A DNA stretch of 64,000 nt, taken from contig JAGTJL010000001.1 in assembly GCA_020746875.1 (NCBI GenBank), forward strand, positions 1,736,001 through 1,800,000, given 5' to 3'. The DNA is from Rhexocercosporidium sp. MPI-PUGE-AT-0058. Its lineage: Eukaryota; Ascomycota; Leotiomycetes; Helotiales. Of this stretch, positions 23,951 to 35,477 are shown in pieces; positions within the stretch are counted from its first letter, which is position 1, and each line of letters begins with the position of its first letter. Both the position numbers and the translations under genes were made by a program. The notes beneath the pieces are model-generated. The model did no database searches. It saw only the letters and a list, made by a program, of their open reading frames with translations, and was not told where the DNA came from.

Positions 23951-26900
23951 CTATTCTTCTGTGGCCATCATCCACACCTTCGCCTTCAGCCTATCCACCA
24001 CTTCCCGACGAATCCATTGCATGTCTTTCCCTTCGCTCGCAGCCTGATCCGCGAACTCGAACAATAATCTCAACCCGAGCAGTCTATCCCTCTTGCCACT
24101 GTCCAGAGAGACATTTTCGAGAACTAGCCTGGCATCGACGACAGTCTCATCAGTTCCGGCATGTACATCGCCAGCTCCTCCATGATCTGATGGAAGAACC
24201 AAAGCTCTCTCTGCCTTAGTAAGACAAGAGAATGCAGGTAATTCGAATAGCCACTCAAGAGATTGGGAAGGAGCAACGTCGAAATCGTTCAGAGCCTGTA
24301 GTGTAGCCTGGAATGGAGAAGTGCCAGCCTCATGTGCTGGGCATCGTCGGACGTATATCGTTTGTGTCGATTTGAATGCTGCGATGTGTTTCTCGTTGCT
24401 TTCCAGATCAAGAACAAGATTCCAGTACTCAGGGCTATTCGTGCGAACAGTCTTAATTTGATCTAGCTCTGGCAGGAGACAAGGAGTGTGGCGCTGAGTC
24501 TCCTCACCATTTCGAAGCGTTATGAATACTGGCATAGGTACTAACTGGTTCGTGTCGATGTCCCTGGCTACAAGACAACGAGGCTCTGCAGCCATGACCC
24601 AGAAGTGTCGGAAGGCCTGTAAGTGAGACTTGTTATCTTGGATCGAAGACGGGAAGATCGGATAGAATGCCACCAGCAGAGCTGCAATGGCCAGATTTGA
24701 CGTGCCGAATGTGAAAGTACCTCCACCAAGAAATAGGGCTCCAACGGCAAGATGGGCAGCGAGATGACTTCCGTAAGGAGTTTCGTTATCATCACGACCG
24801 TGCATCGATCTTAGTCGGCGGAACACAATGAGATCTCCTGTTCCGGCCATGACGGTTGAGACAGCGAGAGCCAGCAGATCTTGACAATTACGGACAGTGT
24901 TTCGCGTCAACTTTTTGTCGAAAGTGTTTGCCTCAAGTCTACATATCCGCATGAGTTGGTCCAAATAATGGATCAGCAAGTCACGAACGGTGGTGGAGGC
25001 CGAGCCCGCATAACGTAGTGCGATGCTAAAGCAGATTCCAGTGAGAATATCATAGAATGGAAGGTCTTCGCTGGTCAAGTTGGTAACATCTTCGAGCGTG
25101 CTTCGTTTCCGGTATGGTTCTGGAAGATTGCTCTGAACCCAGTCGAAAGACGGTTGAATCTTACTCCACATTATTAAGTGCCTTGCAAGTGTTCGGAGTA
25201 GGAAAATGTCCGGACGGATGTAGTCGAATTGAAGTAGCGAGTCCGGTACATCAATCTTTCTGGCCAGAACCTGGTTCTCGGATTTCATGAAAATCAAAGC
25301 AATCGCAACAACAGCCGCCGCAGTAGCTTTGTCATAGACGTGGACCAGATCCACCTTTTTGCTTCCAGCCGCGAGAGTCAGTAGTCTCTCCGTAAGCCGC
25401 ATATCATGCAGACCCTTTAAGTCAGAACCCTTGCCCAGATTGATGAAGCCGAGCGCGAATCCAGCAGCCAGTCGATATCCTTCGTTTCTCAGAGGCTCCT
25501 CCTCTGTCTCCGAGTCGATATGTTCGATCTCTGATACCATTATCTCGCTCATACGGCGATGCTGTGTATTGCAATACAGAAGCCCGATTCCCATTATTCC
25601 TGTTGTCTGGGTCAGAGGGGAGAGATTTAATTCAGCGGCCCCTGGAGGAAGCATCCGGGTTACATGGACTGACAACAATCTTGTCACTAGTGAGTCCATG
25701 GTCCCTACATATGATGCTGCTAGACCAAGCAAGAGTCCAATAGAAGTCATGGTATGCTTTGGAGTCAAGTACTTGAAAGCAACCCATTTGGCTACGGACT
25801 TCAAGTGCCCATTCAGCCCAAGAGCCAGTAAGAAACCTGCATGTCGATTGCTCAGATCCGGAGTGGGTTTATTGTAGAGAATCCAGGATGTATCTATTCC
25901 CTTGGCATCCCGAGATATACTGAGTCCTGAAGCAACGCCTGAATGGAAGAAGGCCCAGCCGATCTTCTCTTCTGAGAATGCTGATTTGTCTGCCGCAACA
26001 GTGTTGTTGTCTGGCTTCATGACGAAGTTCAAATTGAATCCTCTGATACTCCATTTTTGGGTGAGAAGTGGAATGCGAGCACTGTAGTACAACAGTCCGC
26101 TACCAGATGGAATGGCCAATGTTCGATAGGCCAGCATTTGGGCATGCTCCTTTTGTGCTTCCAGTAGCTCAGATTCCGTCCATTGGGGCTCGGACTTGCA
26201 GCGTGCCACGGTAGTCCTTGATGTACTGAGAATAGCAATGGCCTCGTTCATTCTTCTGTCATCTTTGAAGATGGAGCGAGTGATTGTTTGTCGATCTACT
26301 TCAACCGAACCGTCAAACGACCCGGTGGTTTCAGGATCAGCTATAGAAACACATACGGCATGAATGTCAAGATTCGCTTCGTGTGTTGGTGCCTATCAAT
26401 AGTCAGCCATGCTCTCATACCAAATGCAGATCCCAAAGCAGATTTGGTTTCTTACCAGCAGAGTCGACTGCACTTGGCGCGGCCGTTGCCCTGGTGTAAG
26501 CAGCATACCAACATCCTCTCGCCCAACCAGAGTGAGCAATTCCTTGCTCCATGTAGCTGGAGGTTCTGCTTGGCTCTTGACAATAGCTTCTTGAAGAGGC
26601 GCAAGAACTGCTTCTGGTAGAGTGTCGAGCACAAGTTGATCAGCTCCAGCGGACGAAAGTGCTTCAACAATCTGATGCGACGACCAGTCGCTTTGCATAA
26701 CAGAGAACAACCTCTCGAAGAGTAACGTTCTTGGTGTCAGCTGTGTCCATTGATCTCCATTGGATGCATTTGTTGCCGATGGCAAGCGAGTTGCAACTAA
26801 CTCCGGAAGAGTCATGAACGGCTTCAAGGTGCGCCTACGCAAACAGGCTTGAATCCAGTCATAGACTGCGGGGCATTCGAAAGGTTCCGATATGGGCGAA

Positions 26901-29898
26901 TCTATTGGCGTTTCTTTTTCGGAAGTTAGTCAGAGCCCTCTGCGTAGGAAAATAACTCACCAGAATCATAGTCGACGTTGAGCAACGAAGCTTCTTCAAC
27001 TTCGTAATGCTGCATCCAGCTGTCCCAGCCAAGCCATCTGGCAATTTGAGCAAGAATCGGTGCCAAGCTTGCCTGTCCTGAACTGAACGAGTCCGCCATC
27101 ATCGTATCCAGCTTTTGCTCTTCGTTCAAGAGATGAAGGGCAATGAAAACATCAGTAAGGGCAGCCTTCCTCAGCTCGAGACTTCTGTTTCCAGACGTTG
27201 GCAGGGATCCGAAGATAGAATCGAACCCAAATTTGGTACCTGCAAATTTCCGAGCAAGCTCAGCATGTCTGCGAATAAAAGGTAGTACCTCGTTGGTGGA
27301 GGGAGCAAATATCGATGTCAGGGATCCAGAGCTCAGGGATATAATTTCTTCATCCTCTATCAACCATTTCCAGCCTGTGTTGCTAGCCCATGAAGGCGAT
27401 GGATTTCCATGAGATGCCTCCTCCGCTTGCATCAGATCCCAGCTTTGCAAATCTGGTTGAACTCCACTACTCGAACGAAGATGCCCTTTTCGAGCCTTCT
27501 TCTTAGACTGAACTTGTGTCGATTTAGAAGTGCTACTCAAACTCATAACCATAGTAAAGAGTGTTATGACCAAAGCAGTCCATTCTTCGTCCACTGTCTG
27601 TATGGCTTCAAGTCTGATCCACTGCATGACATTCCACCAGCAGACGAGGATTCCCTCTCCACTGTTCCCTGCTGGGAGGACAGCCCTACAGACCTCTAGA
27701 ATCTTACACACATGCGGGTTTCGTGGTTCCAGCAGGAGCTGAAGCTGGTGCATTCTCCCATCGTCATCCACCAAGTCGACGATTCCTCTCGGTTTTGAAT
27801 TCCGCAGGCCACGAAGGGCACGCGGACCTTTGCTCAAAACACGTTTGAATCCTCCCTCCCGTTTTGCACGTGGATTAGGATCATGGCTCAGATTACGAAT
27901 ATTACTTATCGTAAATTGGGCAGGAAGCGTGACTTTCATCAAGGTACTCCACGGGGCTTGCAGACTGAGCTCCCCATAACCATCAGGCGATTCAGTCAGG
28001 GCCAAGATACGAGAGATTTGACCATCATCAACTCTGCAAGCATCTATCACACCTTTAGCCCATGCTGAAGAAGCAAGTGATACAACTGTAACATCTCGCT
28101 CCGATTTGACACCTGTGATCCGGTTGTTGATCAAGTCGACATCAGCCTTGTGTGTTTTCGAGTAGAGTGTCATGACGAGAAGTCGTTTTTCGTCAGGATC
28201 CAGAACACAGATAACAATTGTCGTGCCGTGTTTCTCGTCTGCTGCTGATGCTGGCGCAGTAAGAGTAAAGATCTTGCATTGTGATGCAGCTGGCATATGT
28301 TGACTCGAATAACGAACATTGCTGTGTTCAGCAGGAACGCTGCAAACCTTGGAGAATACAATTTCTTGTCTGAGAGCCTCAAACTCGTCATCATCAAGGC
28401 CCATATTGTGAAAGCCTTCAAAGTCGCCTCCCGCTCGCAGCTCATCCAAAAGATCGTCTACCGGAGCTTCAAGGTGTCCATTTAAACTGTGATTAAACTG
28501 GGGGCCTTGAGAAAAGCTACCACCAGGTACTCCGGGGTAAGGCCCTATGCTTATCCTTGCGTGTTGACTACCTAGCGAGTCCCCACGGCGGCTGGTTGCA
28601 TGTGCATGACTGCTAGTGAGATCAGAAAATGCAGAGCGCTCATGAGTAGCAGAAAGGTCAGCTCTGGCAAGCATAGAGCTCACGCGTCGGGACTTCCTTC
28701 TCGGTATAGAGGCACTCTCGAAGTCTGGATCAAGCGAAGCTGCAAAATCAACAACTTTATCTCTGGCTTCTTCTTGTATGCTGCTCTTCATGAACGCCAA
28801 TCCTTGCTGGGCTGCTCCAAGACTCTCCCTGAAAGTATGTTGGCTATTTCCTACTGGAGTGGTAGCCCCAGTTGCAGTCCCCGGCACAAAGGAGCTTCTT
28901 CTACGGGACATCGCACCACTAACAACACGGTGCTTTTCTCCAGCAACAGGAGCAGGTTCATCTCCAACATATGTGAACTTCCAGACAGTGTACATGCTCG
29001 TTTCCCGGTTCAAAGTCAATGCCAAAACGAGAGGACGTTCACTGTTCTTAGGAGAGAATTCGTCTCTGCGGGACACATGGAGAATTTCTTCCGCGGTATC
29101 CAAAGCTGTGATCTTGACTGAACTCCTTCTGCTTGTCTGATAATAGGATTTTGAAGGCTGAGCAACCACAAGACCTATCTCCGCGAGGGGATCCGACAAG
29201 GAAAAGAGACGGGGCCAATTCGAGTCATTCCTTACTGCTGGGGGGTCCCACATATCCTTCAAAGTTGAGTGAGGCATGTTCATTTGCTTCGGTCCACCAA
29301 GATCCGCAATCGAGAAGGTAGACTGTTGGGAGCTTGCCGCTGACCAAGGCTGAGGCTGTGAAGATACGAAGGAATTGGGAGGGACTCGAGGAAACTTGAG
29401 TGATGCCGCAAGTGGAGTTTCTACCCGCAGCTTTCTTTGTATAATGAGGCCATTGGGAGCCGCAGATGCAGTTTCAACCTCGAATGGCAGATGTATAACA
29501 TGGCTGGTGCCGGATAGAAAGTAGACATGTGCCTGAGTCTTGAGAAAGACAACAATTGCCGTCTCCCTCTTTGCAGCATTCCCTTTCTGCTGCCGTGCCT
29601 TGTTCTCCTTCGCAGCAAGTGGTCCAAGACTGGGGAAGGTCGTCAAAAGTGCCCGGGTCACATCTTCCTTCTCCAGGTCAAATTTGAAAGCTTTCCTGAA
29701 AACGCCCCCTCTACTCCATATCACACATCGCGGGGTCACTAGAAGTTCGTCGTCTTCGAAGGAGGAGCTCGAATCGCCATCGAAGTGACTGTACCATTCG
29801 TAGGACGTGCTGGGTGGGTCTGGAGGCACAAGATGCTCTTGAATCGCATACTGCAGACCGGTGGGCTTGTGCAGGCCTAACGAAGTGACGGAAGCCAT
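23951..29898 (-). CDS. apc1: Anaphase-promoting complex subunit 1 (APC1/BimE)
   Basis: Three exons (29898-26961, 26901-26456, 26392-23951) with introns of 59 and 63 nt give 1941 aa in consistent phases, close to the usual size of fungal APC1. The N-terminus (MASVTSLGLHKP) matches BimE-type starts, so I prefer the ATG at 29898 over an in-frame one 21 nt upstream. The middle contains a Ser/Arg-rich, probably phosphorylated region (SRRRSSF, PRRKSRRVSSM). The C-terminal exon holds the repeat region typical of APC1 (GWAFFHSGVASGLSIS, GFLLALGLNGHL, and KHTMTSIGLLLGLAASYVGT), ending in LAAHLAVGALFLGGGTFTFG and a conserved tail. APC1 is the largest scaffold of the nuclear E3 ubiquitin ligase that triggers anaphase and mitotic exit. 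It should be essential, and the frame is intact. Confidence 0.95.
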
Positions 29899-31218
29899 TT
29901 CCTGGCAAGGAGAGAACAAATCATGAAAGCTTGAAGGATATCATATCGTGGTAGATTCGACAAGGCCGCTTTGTGTTCTCGAAGAGTGTTAACTGGGTTG
30001 TCGGGGTGCTTGTTGATTGCAGCTTCCTTTGGGCGCGTCGAAGAATCGAGGACGCGGCGGCGCAAGGCTGAAAAGCTGCCGCGGGCGAGCCACCAAAATC
30101 TCTGCCTCGCGCTTGACCACTTCATCCTTCTCAAAACCAACGACACCCCCATCACGACAGTCAAGACTTGCTGCTTTGTAACTTCTATCTCTCCTGCGAA
30201 CTTCAAAAGGAAAATAACGAGACCTCTAGGACTAGACTTTCGAAGACCTTGTCAGACAGCAACGAAGTACGTCCGCAGATAGCCCCCAAAACCAACGAAC
30301 ACAGGTTACTCCGTCCAGTCGACTTGCCCAGAAAACCGCCTGGGTTGAATATCGGAAGTTTCAGCTTTGAATTCTTAATCTAATTTCTGCTTCTATTCTC
30401 CTCTCTTTGCTTCTTTGAAACACATTGTTTTACCTTTCATTGACTTTCAAGCAAGACCTTTTCAGCTGGGCTTGTTTTTGAGCCACAAACCAAGTACAAA
30501 GCATCCTTTCGAGTCGTCTATCGATGCGAAGTACTTGTTTTCCGTCCTGCGCGTCTCCCTATTTGAGAGTTCACGGAGAGTGAGGTGCCGAATAAAGTAG
30601 ACCAACCTTTGATGAATTTCCAGGGCTCTACGATGGGTGGGTGGGTTTGTGAGGCATGTCAATAGATCATTATTCCGACATATTCAGATACTGTGATCAA
30701 ACAGGTATTTGCCCACATGACGATGCACTGCATTTTTGCTGTCTGCTTCTATCACAGCAAATGCAAATGGATGGAGGCTACATTTCCGTATTGGGATATT
30801 GCGTTCGTGATTTGTGATCGTGGATGCGGTGCATGTTTGTCAGCAGCGGCTCGGTATTGTACATGCAGTGCGTGAGGCTTTGGCCTATCCCATCTTGAAT
30901 GTAGAGTTAGCTTTTAATAATGGTTTGCTGTATCGGGTTAGACAACCTCAAGTGAGCAATGCTATACCCGAGCAGTACGTGGGAGGCTTCGATGATAGAT
31001 TCGGCTTTCGGAGTAGAAATCCTGCACTACAATGGAATTAATAGATATATCGATATTTCAGAATATATATAAGAGCGTGGAGAGTCACAGGAATTTTCAC
31101 ATTGCACATCCATCCTCGTCCTCATCAAACATTAACCCACTTTCAAGCATTCAGTCTACCACTTCATCCCTACTACCCACCTCCGATCCCAACCACCTCA
31201 ACAATAACGAGTTCAACA
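29899..31218. other. Divergent intergenic region (APC1 / GFA gene)
   Basis: 1.3 kb shared upstream region of two divergently transcribed genes. Pyrimidine-rich tracts lie near 30385-30435 and just before the GFA start. No RNA gene or coding segment recognised. Confidence 0.5.
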
Positions 31219-31709
31219 ATGACTCAATCATCCTGCCTCTGCGGTTCCAATATCATCACCTACGACGAAAGTCCCATTGTTAAATTTCGCTGTCACTGCA
31301 CCGACGAACGAAAACTCACGGGAGCTGCCTTCGCACTTAACATCCTCTTCTCTACAGCCAACCTGAAAGTTGTCAAGGGCGAGCTCAAAGTCTGGGGAAA
31401 GACCGTTGAGAGCGGAAATACGATTTCCAATCACTGCTGTGGGCAATGCGGTAGTCTTCTCTACAGAACTAGCTCTGGATATCCGGGGATGATGGTGAGT
31501 CTCTTCGAATGTTCTCCTCTATGTGAAGGACCCTTAATGACTGCTTTTTGTGACAGGTGATCAAGGCAGGATGTATTGATCTTCCTGACGGAAGGGATCC
31601 CGCGAAAGAGTATGTCCCTGAGGTCGAGATCTTCACTGGAAGTCGTGTCCCTTGGATCGAACCTATTGCAACAGCTAGACAGGATTGGGGCGATTTCACT
31701 AGCTTGTGA
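31219..31709 (+). CDS. GFA/CENP-V domain protein
   Basis: Two exons, 31219-31494 and 31557-31709, with a 62-nt GT-AG intron, encode 142 aa. The Cys motifs of the glutathione-dependent formaldehyde-activating (GFA) fold are present: CLC near residue 6, CHC near residue 31 (KFRCHCTDERKLTG), and CCGQCG near residue 78. Family proteins carry a structural zinc and a second zinc site. The third Cys of the usual CHCXXC is Glu here, so the second site is altered. In Gfa these metals support S-hydroxymethylglutathione formation, although many fungal members have no proven activity. The start is the ATG directly before the first zinc motif; an earlier in-frame ATG at about 31102 would add a low-complexity leader. 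Confidence 0.85.
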
Positions 31710-31879
31710 TGGTACATAAGACTAGGCGCTTCTTACTTCGCGGCCTCTCGTGGAATTGTCTGAAGTATTTCTAGGGGTGAGTTTTGTCCATTTGGTTGTG
31801 AAGGTTTAGCCTCAACATCAGTTCCGCCATAAAAAAATCCCCTTCCTTTGTTTGAAGTCTCGTTGCAGTGTTTTCTATA

Positions 31880-33866
31880 TCACCCATTCATCACTCCAAC
31901 TCCTTTCGAAACCACAAACTCATCCCACAACTCCCTACAAGCCTTCTCATGAATCCTCTCCACCCACCACAACTCCTCCAGCCGTTCCCTTACCTCCCCC
32001 CACCTCTCCAATCCCAATTTCCCTGTTAAGTTTCCAACCTGCACAGCAAACCACATCCTGTCCTCCCCCCTCCTCGCCGCAATCCCCCCAACAAACAACA
32101 ACCAAAGTACCAACCCCGCCTCCCTCTCATTCCACACCTGCACCTGCATAACCAACTCCCTGAGCCTCCTCACCATCTTCACCGGTCCCACAGCCGCATT
32201 AGGAAACTCCTTCGGAGTCTCAGAAACATACAACAACGCACCAACTCTCAACACCTCATCCAGCGTCCTCGCAGCCCCATCCGCAAACTCCTCACCGCTC
32301 GAATAATCTGGCAACAAGCTGTATCTCAACGAGTAAATATGCTGCAGAAGCGACACCTGCCGCGATCCACTAAGCACAGTCGGACTCGCCAGTATCCGAG
32401 ACACAGACTGCGAGAGCCCATGCATGTATATCAGCCTATTACACAGATCACCCGAGATGGGTAACAGATTGAGGAAGCTTAGTATCGAACTATTCCGTGG
32501 TCCTGCCTTGCGGAGGTCCTGAGCGGGGAGTTTGGGGAGGGAGTTCCCTTCCGCGAAGTAGGCTGGGACGAGGTATTCCGAGGCGCCCATGAGATCGGCT
32601 CTGTTCAGCGTGAGTAAAGAATCCGAGAATTATTTGAGGGGAAAAGTAGGGATATATTACCGATGCAGTTTCAGTTGCAGCGTAGAGCTGAAGCCAGCCA
32701 CTCCGCCTTTCAGATTAGCCATCTGCTTCAAGCCCTTCATATGGACTTCCCATCCCTCGTAATTTCCTCTCAAGCACTACATTTCCTGGTCAATCTGAAG
32801 TCCAATCATCCTCTACCCCAGTTTCCTCAAATCTTCAATTTAAGAAAGTGTAAACTACGCACCTCACTAATAGCCAAACAGCTCACTGCTCTAACAGTGC
32901 TCTCCACTACCTCAGTCACCACAACCCCCATCCCACTCATTCCATCCAACCTCTATTAAAAATTCAGTACTGTATTCCTCGAACTCTCATGATCTCAAAC
33001 CTCAAATCTCAGGTCCCGAAACACTGACCCTTGGGATCCAGATCCCTATCTACTGAGCCAAATGGAAGGCAAAGCGGAGTACTAACCTCCTTCACAATCC
33101 CAATACTCCTCCCACCATGCAAAACGGCCTCTTTATTCTCTGTCACGCCCTTCAAAAGCCCGAAATACGTCGAGCTCGTATACAGCAACGCATGCATCAG
33201 CGCCTCATCCTTCAAAGCGCAATCGAACCACGCAGCTGGCGAGACGGGATTAAACCGGAAGGAGGACACGAAGGGGTACATGGCGTCGCCCATGGAGATT
33301 AGGTGGTGGATTATGGGTGATAGATATGGATGCGGATCCAATCCTTGAGTAGGCACTGCGAAAGGCGATGCGTCTGGATGGAGGTGTTGAGATGAGGAGG
33401 AAGATGGGTCGCCTGGTCTTGAATTTGAAGTTGAAGTACTATCCTCTCCCCTTTCGGCATTCAACTGTCTCAGCAACCTCTTCTTCCTCGTAGAATCTTT
33501 CACCACATGACCTCGGACTAACTTCCTCATCTCTGGATCTTTAGTTCGTCCTGGTTCTGTGACGTTGACGAATGCGAATTCTTGGATTGCGTTTGGGTTG
33601 GCTTTCGAAGTCGTTGCTGGTACTGATACTGGTACTGTACTTTCCGATACAAGTGCAGTGCTTTGGTCTTGTATTTGGAATTTTAGCTTTAGATTTGGCA
33701 GACCTGAAGCCTGTTTGGAGACTGAATCGTTTGAGCTACTATTGCTTCTTGAAGAGCGTGATCGTGTGTTGGATAGGTTCCGCCACCCTCGGTGTACCAT
33801 CACCATCGGTTCCCCTGGTAGAGAGATTTGGAACTGATTCATCTCGTCTTCTTTCTCACTACCCAA
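31880..33866 (-). CDS. Fungus-specific transcription factor-like protein (DUF3468 type)
   Basis: Four exons fit in phase: 33866-33087, 32952-32863, 32776-32661, 32600-31880 (introns 134, 86 and 60 nt), giving 568 aa. After a Ser/Thr-rich N-terminus comes the signature FAFVNVTEPGRTKDPEMRKL followed by VRGHV and a basic KDSTRKKRLLR stretch, as in a large Pezizomycotina family annotated as fungal transcription factors. The middle (AAWFDCALKDEALMHALLYT), the short exons (GLKQMANLKGG, the usual 'leader' motif of this family) and the C-terminus fit as well. No Zn2Cys6 cluster is visible, which is common for this subgroup. The regulon is unknown. Confidence 0.85.
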
Positions 33867-34736
33867 GACTCAAGATCCCACGCCTAACAACAATTTCAAA
33901 GTTTTCCACTAAGATTGAATCCAACAGCGAGTATCTAAGATGACGAATCCCTTACGAACGAAATTTGGAACGTTGGAATAGAGTATCGAAGAGAGGTTGC
34001 TAGTAAACGCAAACATACGTAAAGTTATCGATTGTTAAGCAACAGAATGCGGAGATGGCGCGAATGAGACTTGTTCTTATGGTAGAGCAGTCGCTTCTTT
34101 GACTGTGATTACTCACTGCAGTGGTCTGGGTCTAGACAAGTTCGGGATTTGGAAGGGTGCTGGGGGGTGATTACTCAACAAGCCGTAGAATATATTTCAG
34201 CTGTCATATGGATGTTGATAGAACCTTATCAAAGATTTAAGTAGAAAAGTTTTCCAAGTGTTGGGGTTTTGTAGAAGATCTGAGAACGATTTATTACTTA
34301 AGTGTGTTGGGCGAGAGAGCATAGGCTGTTTGGAAGAGAGTATGCTGATGCGTTACAGCGTGATTTTCATCTGCAAAATATTTAGAGAGCTAATCAACAA
34401 ACAGAGAACAATAAACATTTAACCACCTCTCGTGTACAGTACAAAGTAACATATCTTCGTAACTTCGCTTTGTTTATACAGACGTAACAAAACAACACGT
34501 TCATAACCTTAAACTCGGCTAAGGACTGTGCTTTTCACGTTTAGGGTAAATCGGTCGTCAACAAATAGTCCCACATCCAAACATCCAAACATCCAGTATC
34601 ATCTTAACATCCAATGTATAAAAAAAGGAACTACCTGGCTGTCTTATAATTTTCATGCACAGTATGAAAGGAATATGGAGGCTGCTAAAAGAAGGCGACC
34701 TGTTGAACTTCTGGAGTATGCAAGTGTAATTCAAGA
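33867..34736. other. Intergenic region, no supported gene
   Basis: AT-rich in its right half. It includes three spaced copies of a CATCCAAA-like word near 34573-34595. No coding segment recognised. Confidence 0.5.
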
Positions 34737-35477
34737 CTAAGTACACGTTCCGAATAGAGGCTGGCACTGGTTGACAGTCTTGCAGAACGCATCCGTGTCA
34801 CCGCAATTTCCCTTCACAGAGCAACATTGTCCAAATGTGCTTCCACTACACATCGCATTGGCGTTAATGGTCGATGCCGAGCCGCATTTTCCATCTGTAC
34901 TTGTGGGGTAACAACTTCCGAATGCGATCTGGCACTGATTAAAGATCGCACAGAAAGCAGCTGAAGTGCCACAGTTACCTTTCACACTGCAGCACTTTCC
35001 AAAAGAGCTACCGGCGCATGATGCCCCGATGGAAGATGCGGAGCCACATTTTCCGTCTGTACTTGTTGGATAACATTTTCCAAATGCAGGCTGACATTGA
35101 TTGTAGGTCGCACAAAAAGCATCTGTGCTACCGCAATTACCTTTAACACTACAACATTGACCAAAAGAGCTACCAGCGCACGTTGCCCTGACGGAGGACG
35201 CAGAACCGCACTTCCCATCGAGACTTATTGGCGACGCCGTTGAGATTGGTGCACTTGGGGTCTTGGAGGTAGTAGTGGATGACGAGGTCTGTTTTGTGGT
35301 TGAGCTTGAGGCAGTGGTGGAGGACTGAGGTGGAAAGGAGCCATATGTAAACGTCATCGTCCCAGGTACAGTTGATTTCAGGACCACTGCATAAGGTGCC
35401 TTCCAATCTTCGTTGGGCCCCACGCAATAAGCATTTCCCTGGTTTGTCTGTTTACGTAGCACTAGGGGACTGGACAT
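34737..35477 (-). pseudogene. CBM18 chitin-binding protein, 5'-truncated
   Basis: The frame encodes a Ser/Thr-rich linker (about residues 50-80) and three tandem hevein-like CBM18 units of about 50 residues. Each has the pattern DGKCGSASS...C.GSSFG.CCS.KGNCG....FC....QCQ..FG.C; all eight Cys per unit are kept. The 45 residues before the linker (including NAYCVGPNEDWKAPYAVVL) resemble the end of a LysM module. No signal peptide or complete LysM is present because the minus-strand homology stops near 35445, where plus-strand chitinase sequence begins. An intact ancestor would be a secreted LysM/CBM18 chitin-binding protein. The Met at 35477 lies in the neighbour's sequence and is probably fortuitous. 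Confidence 0.7.
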
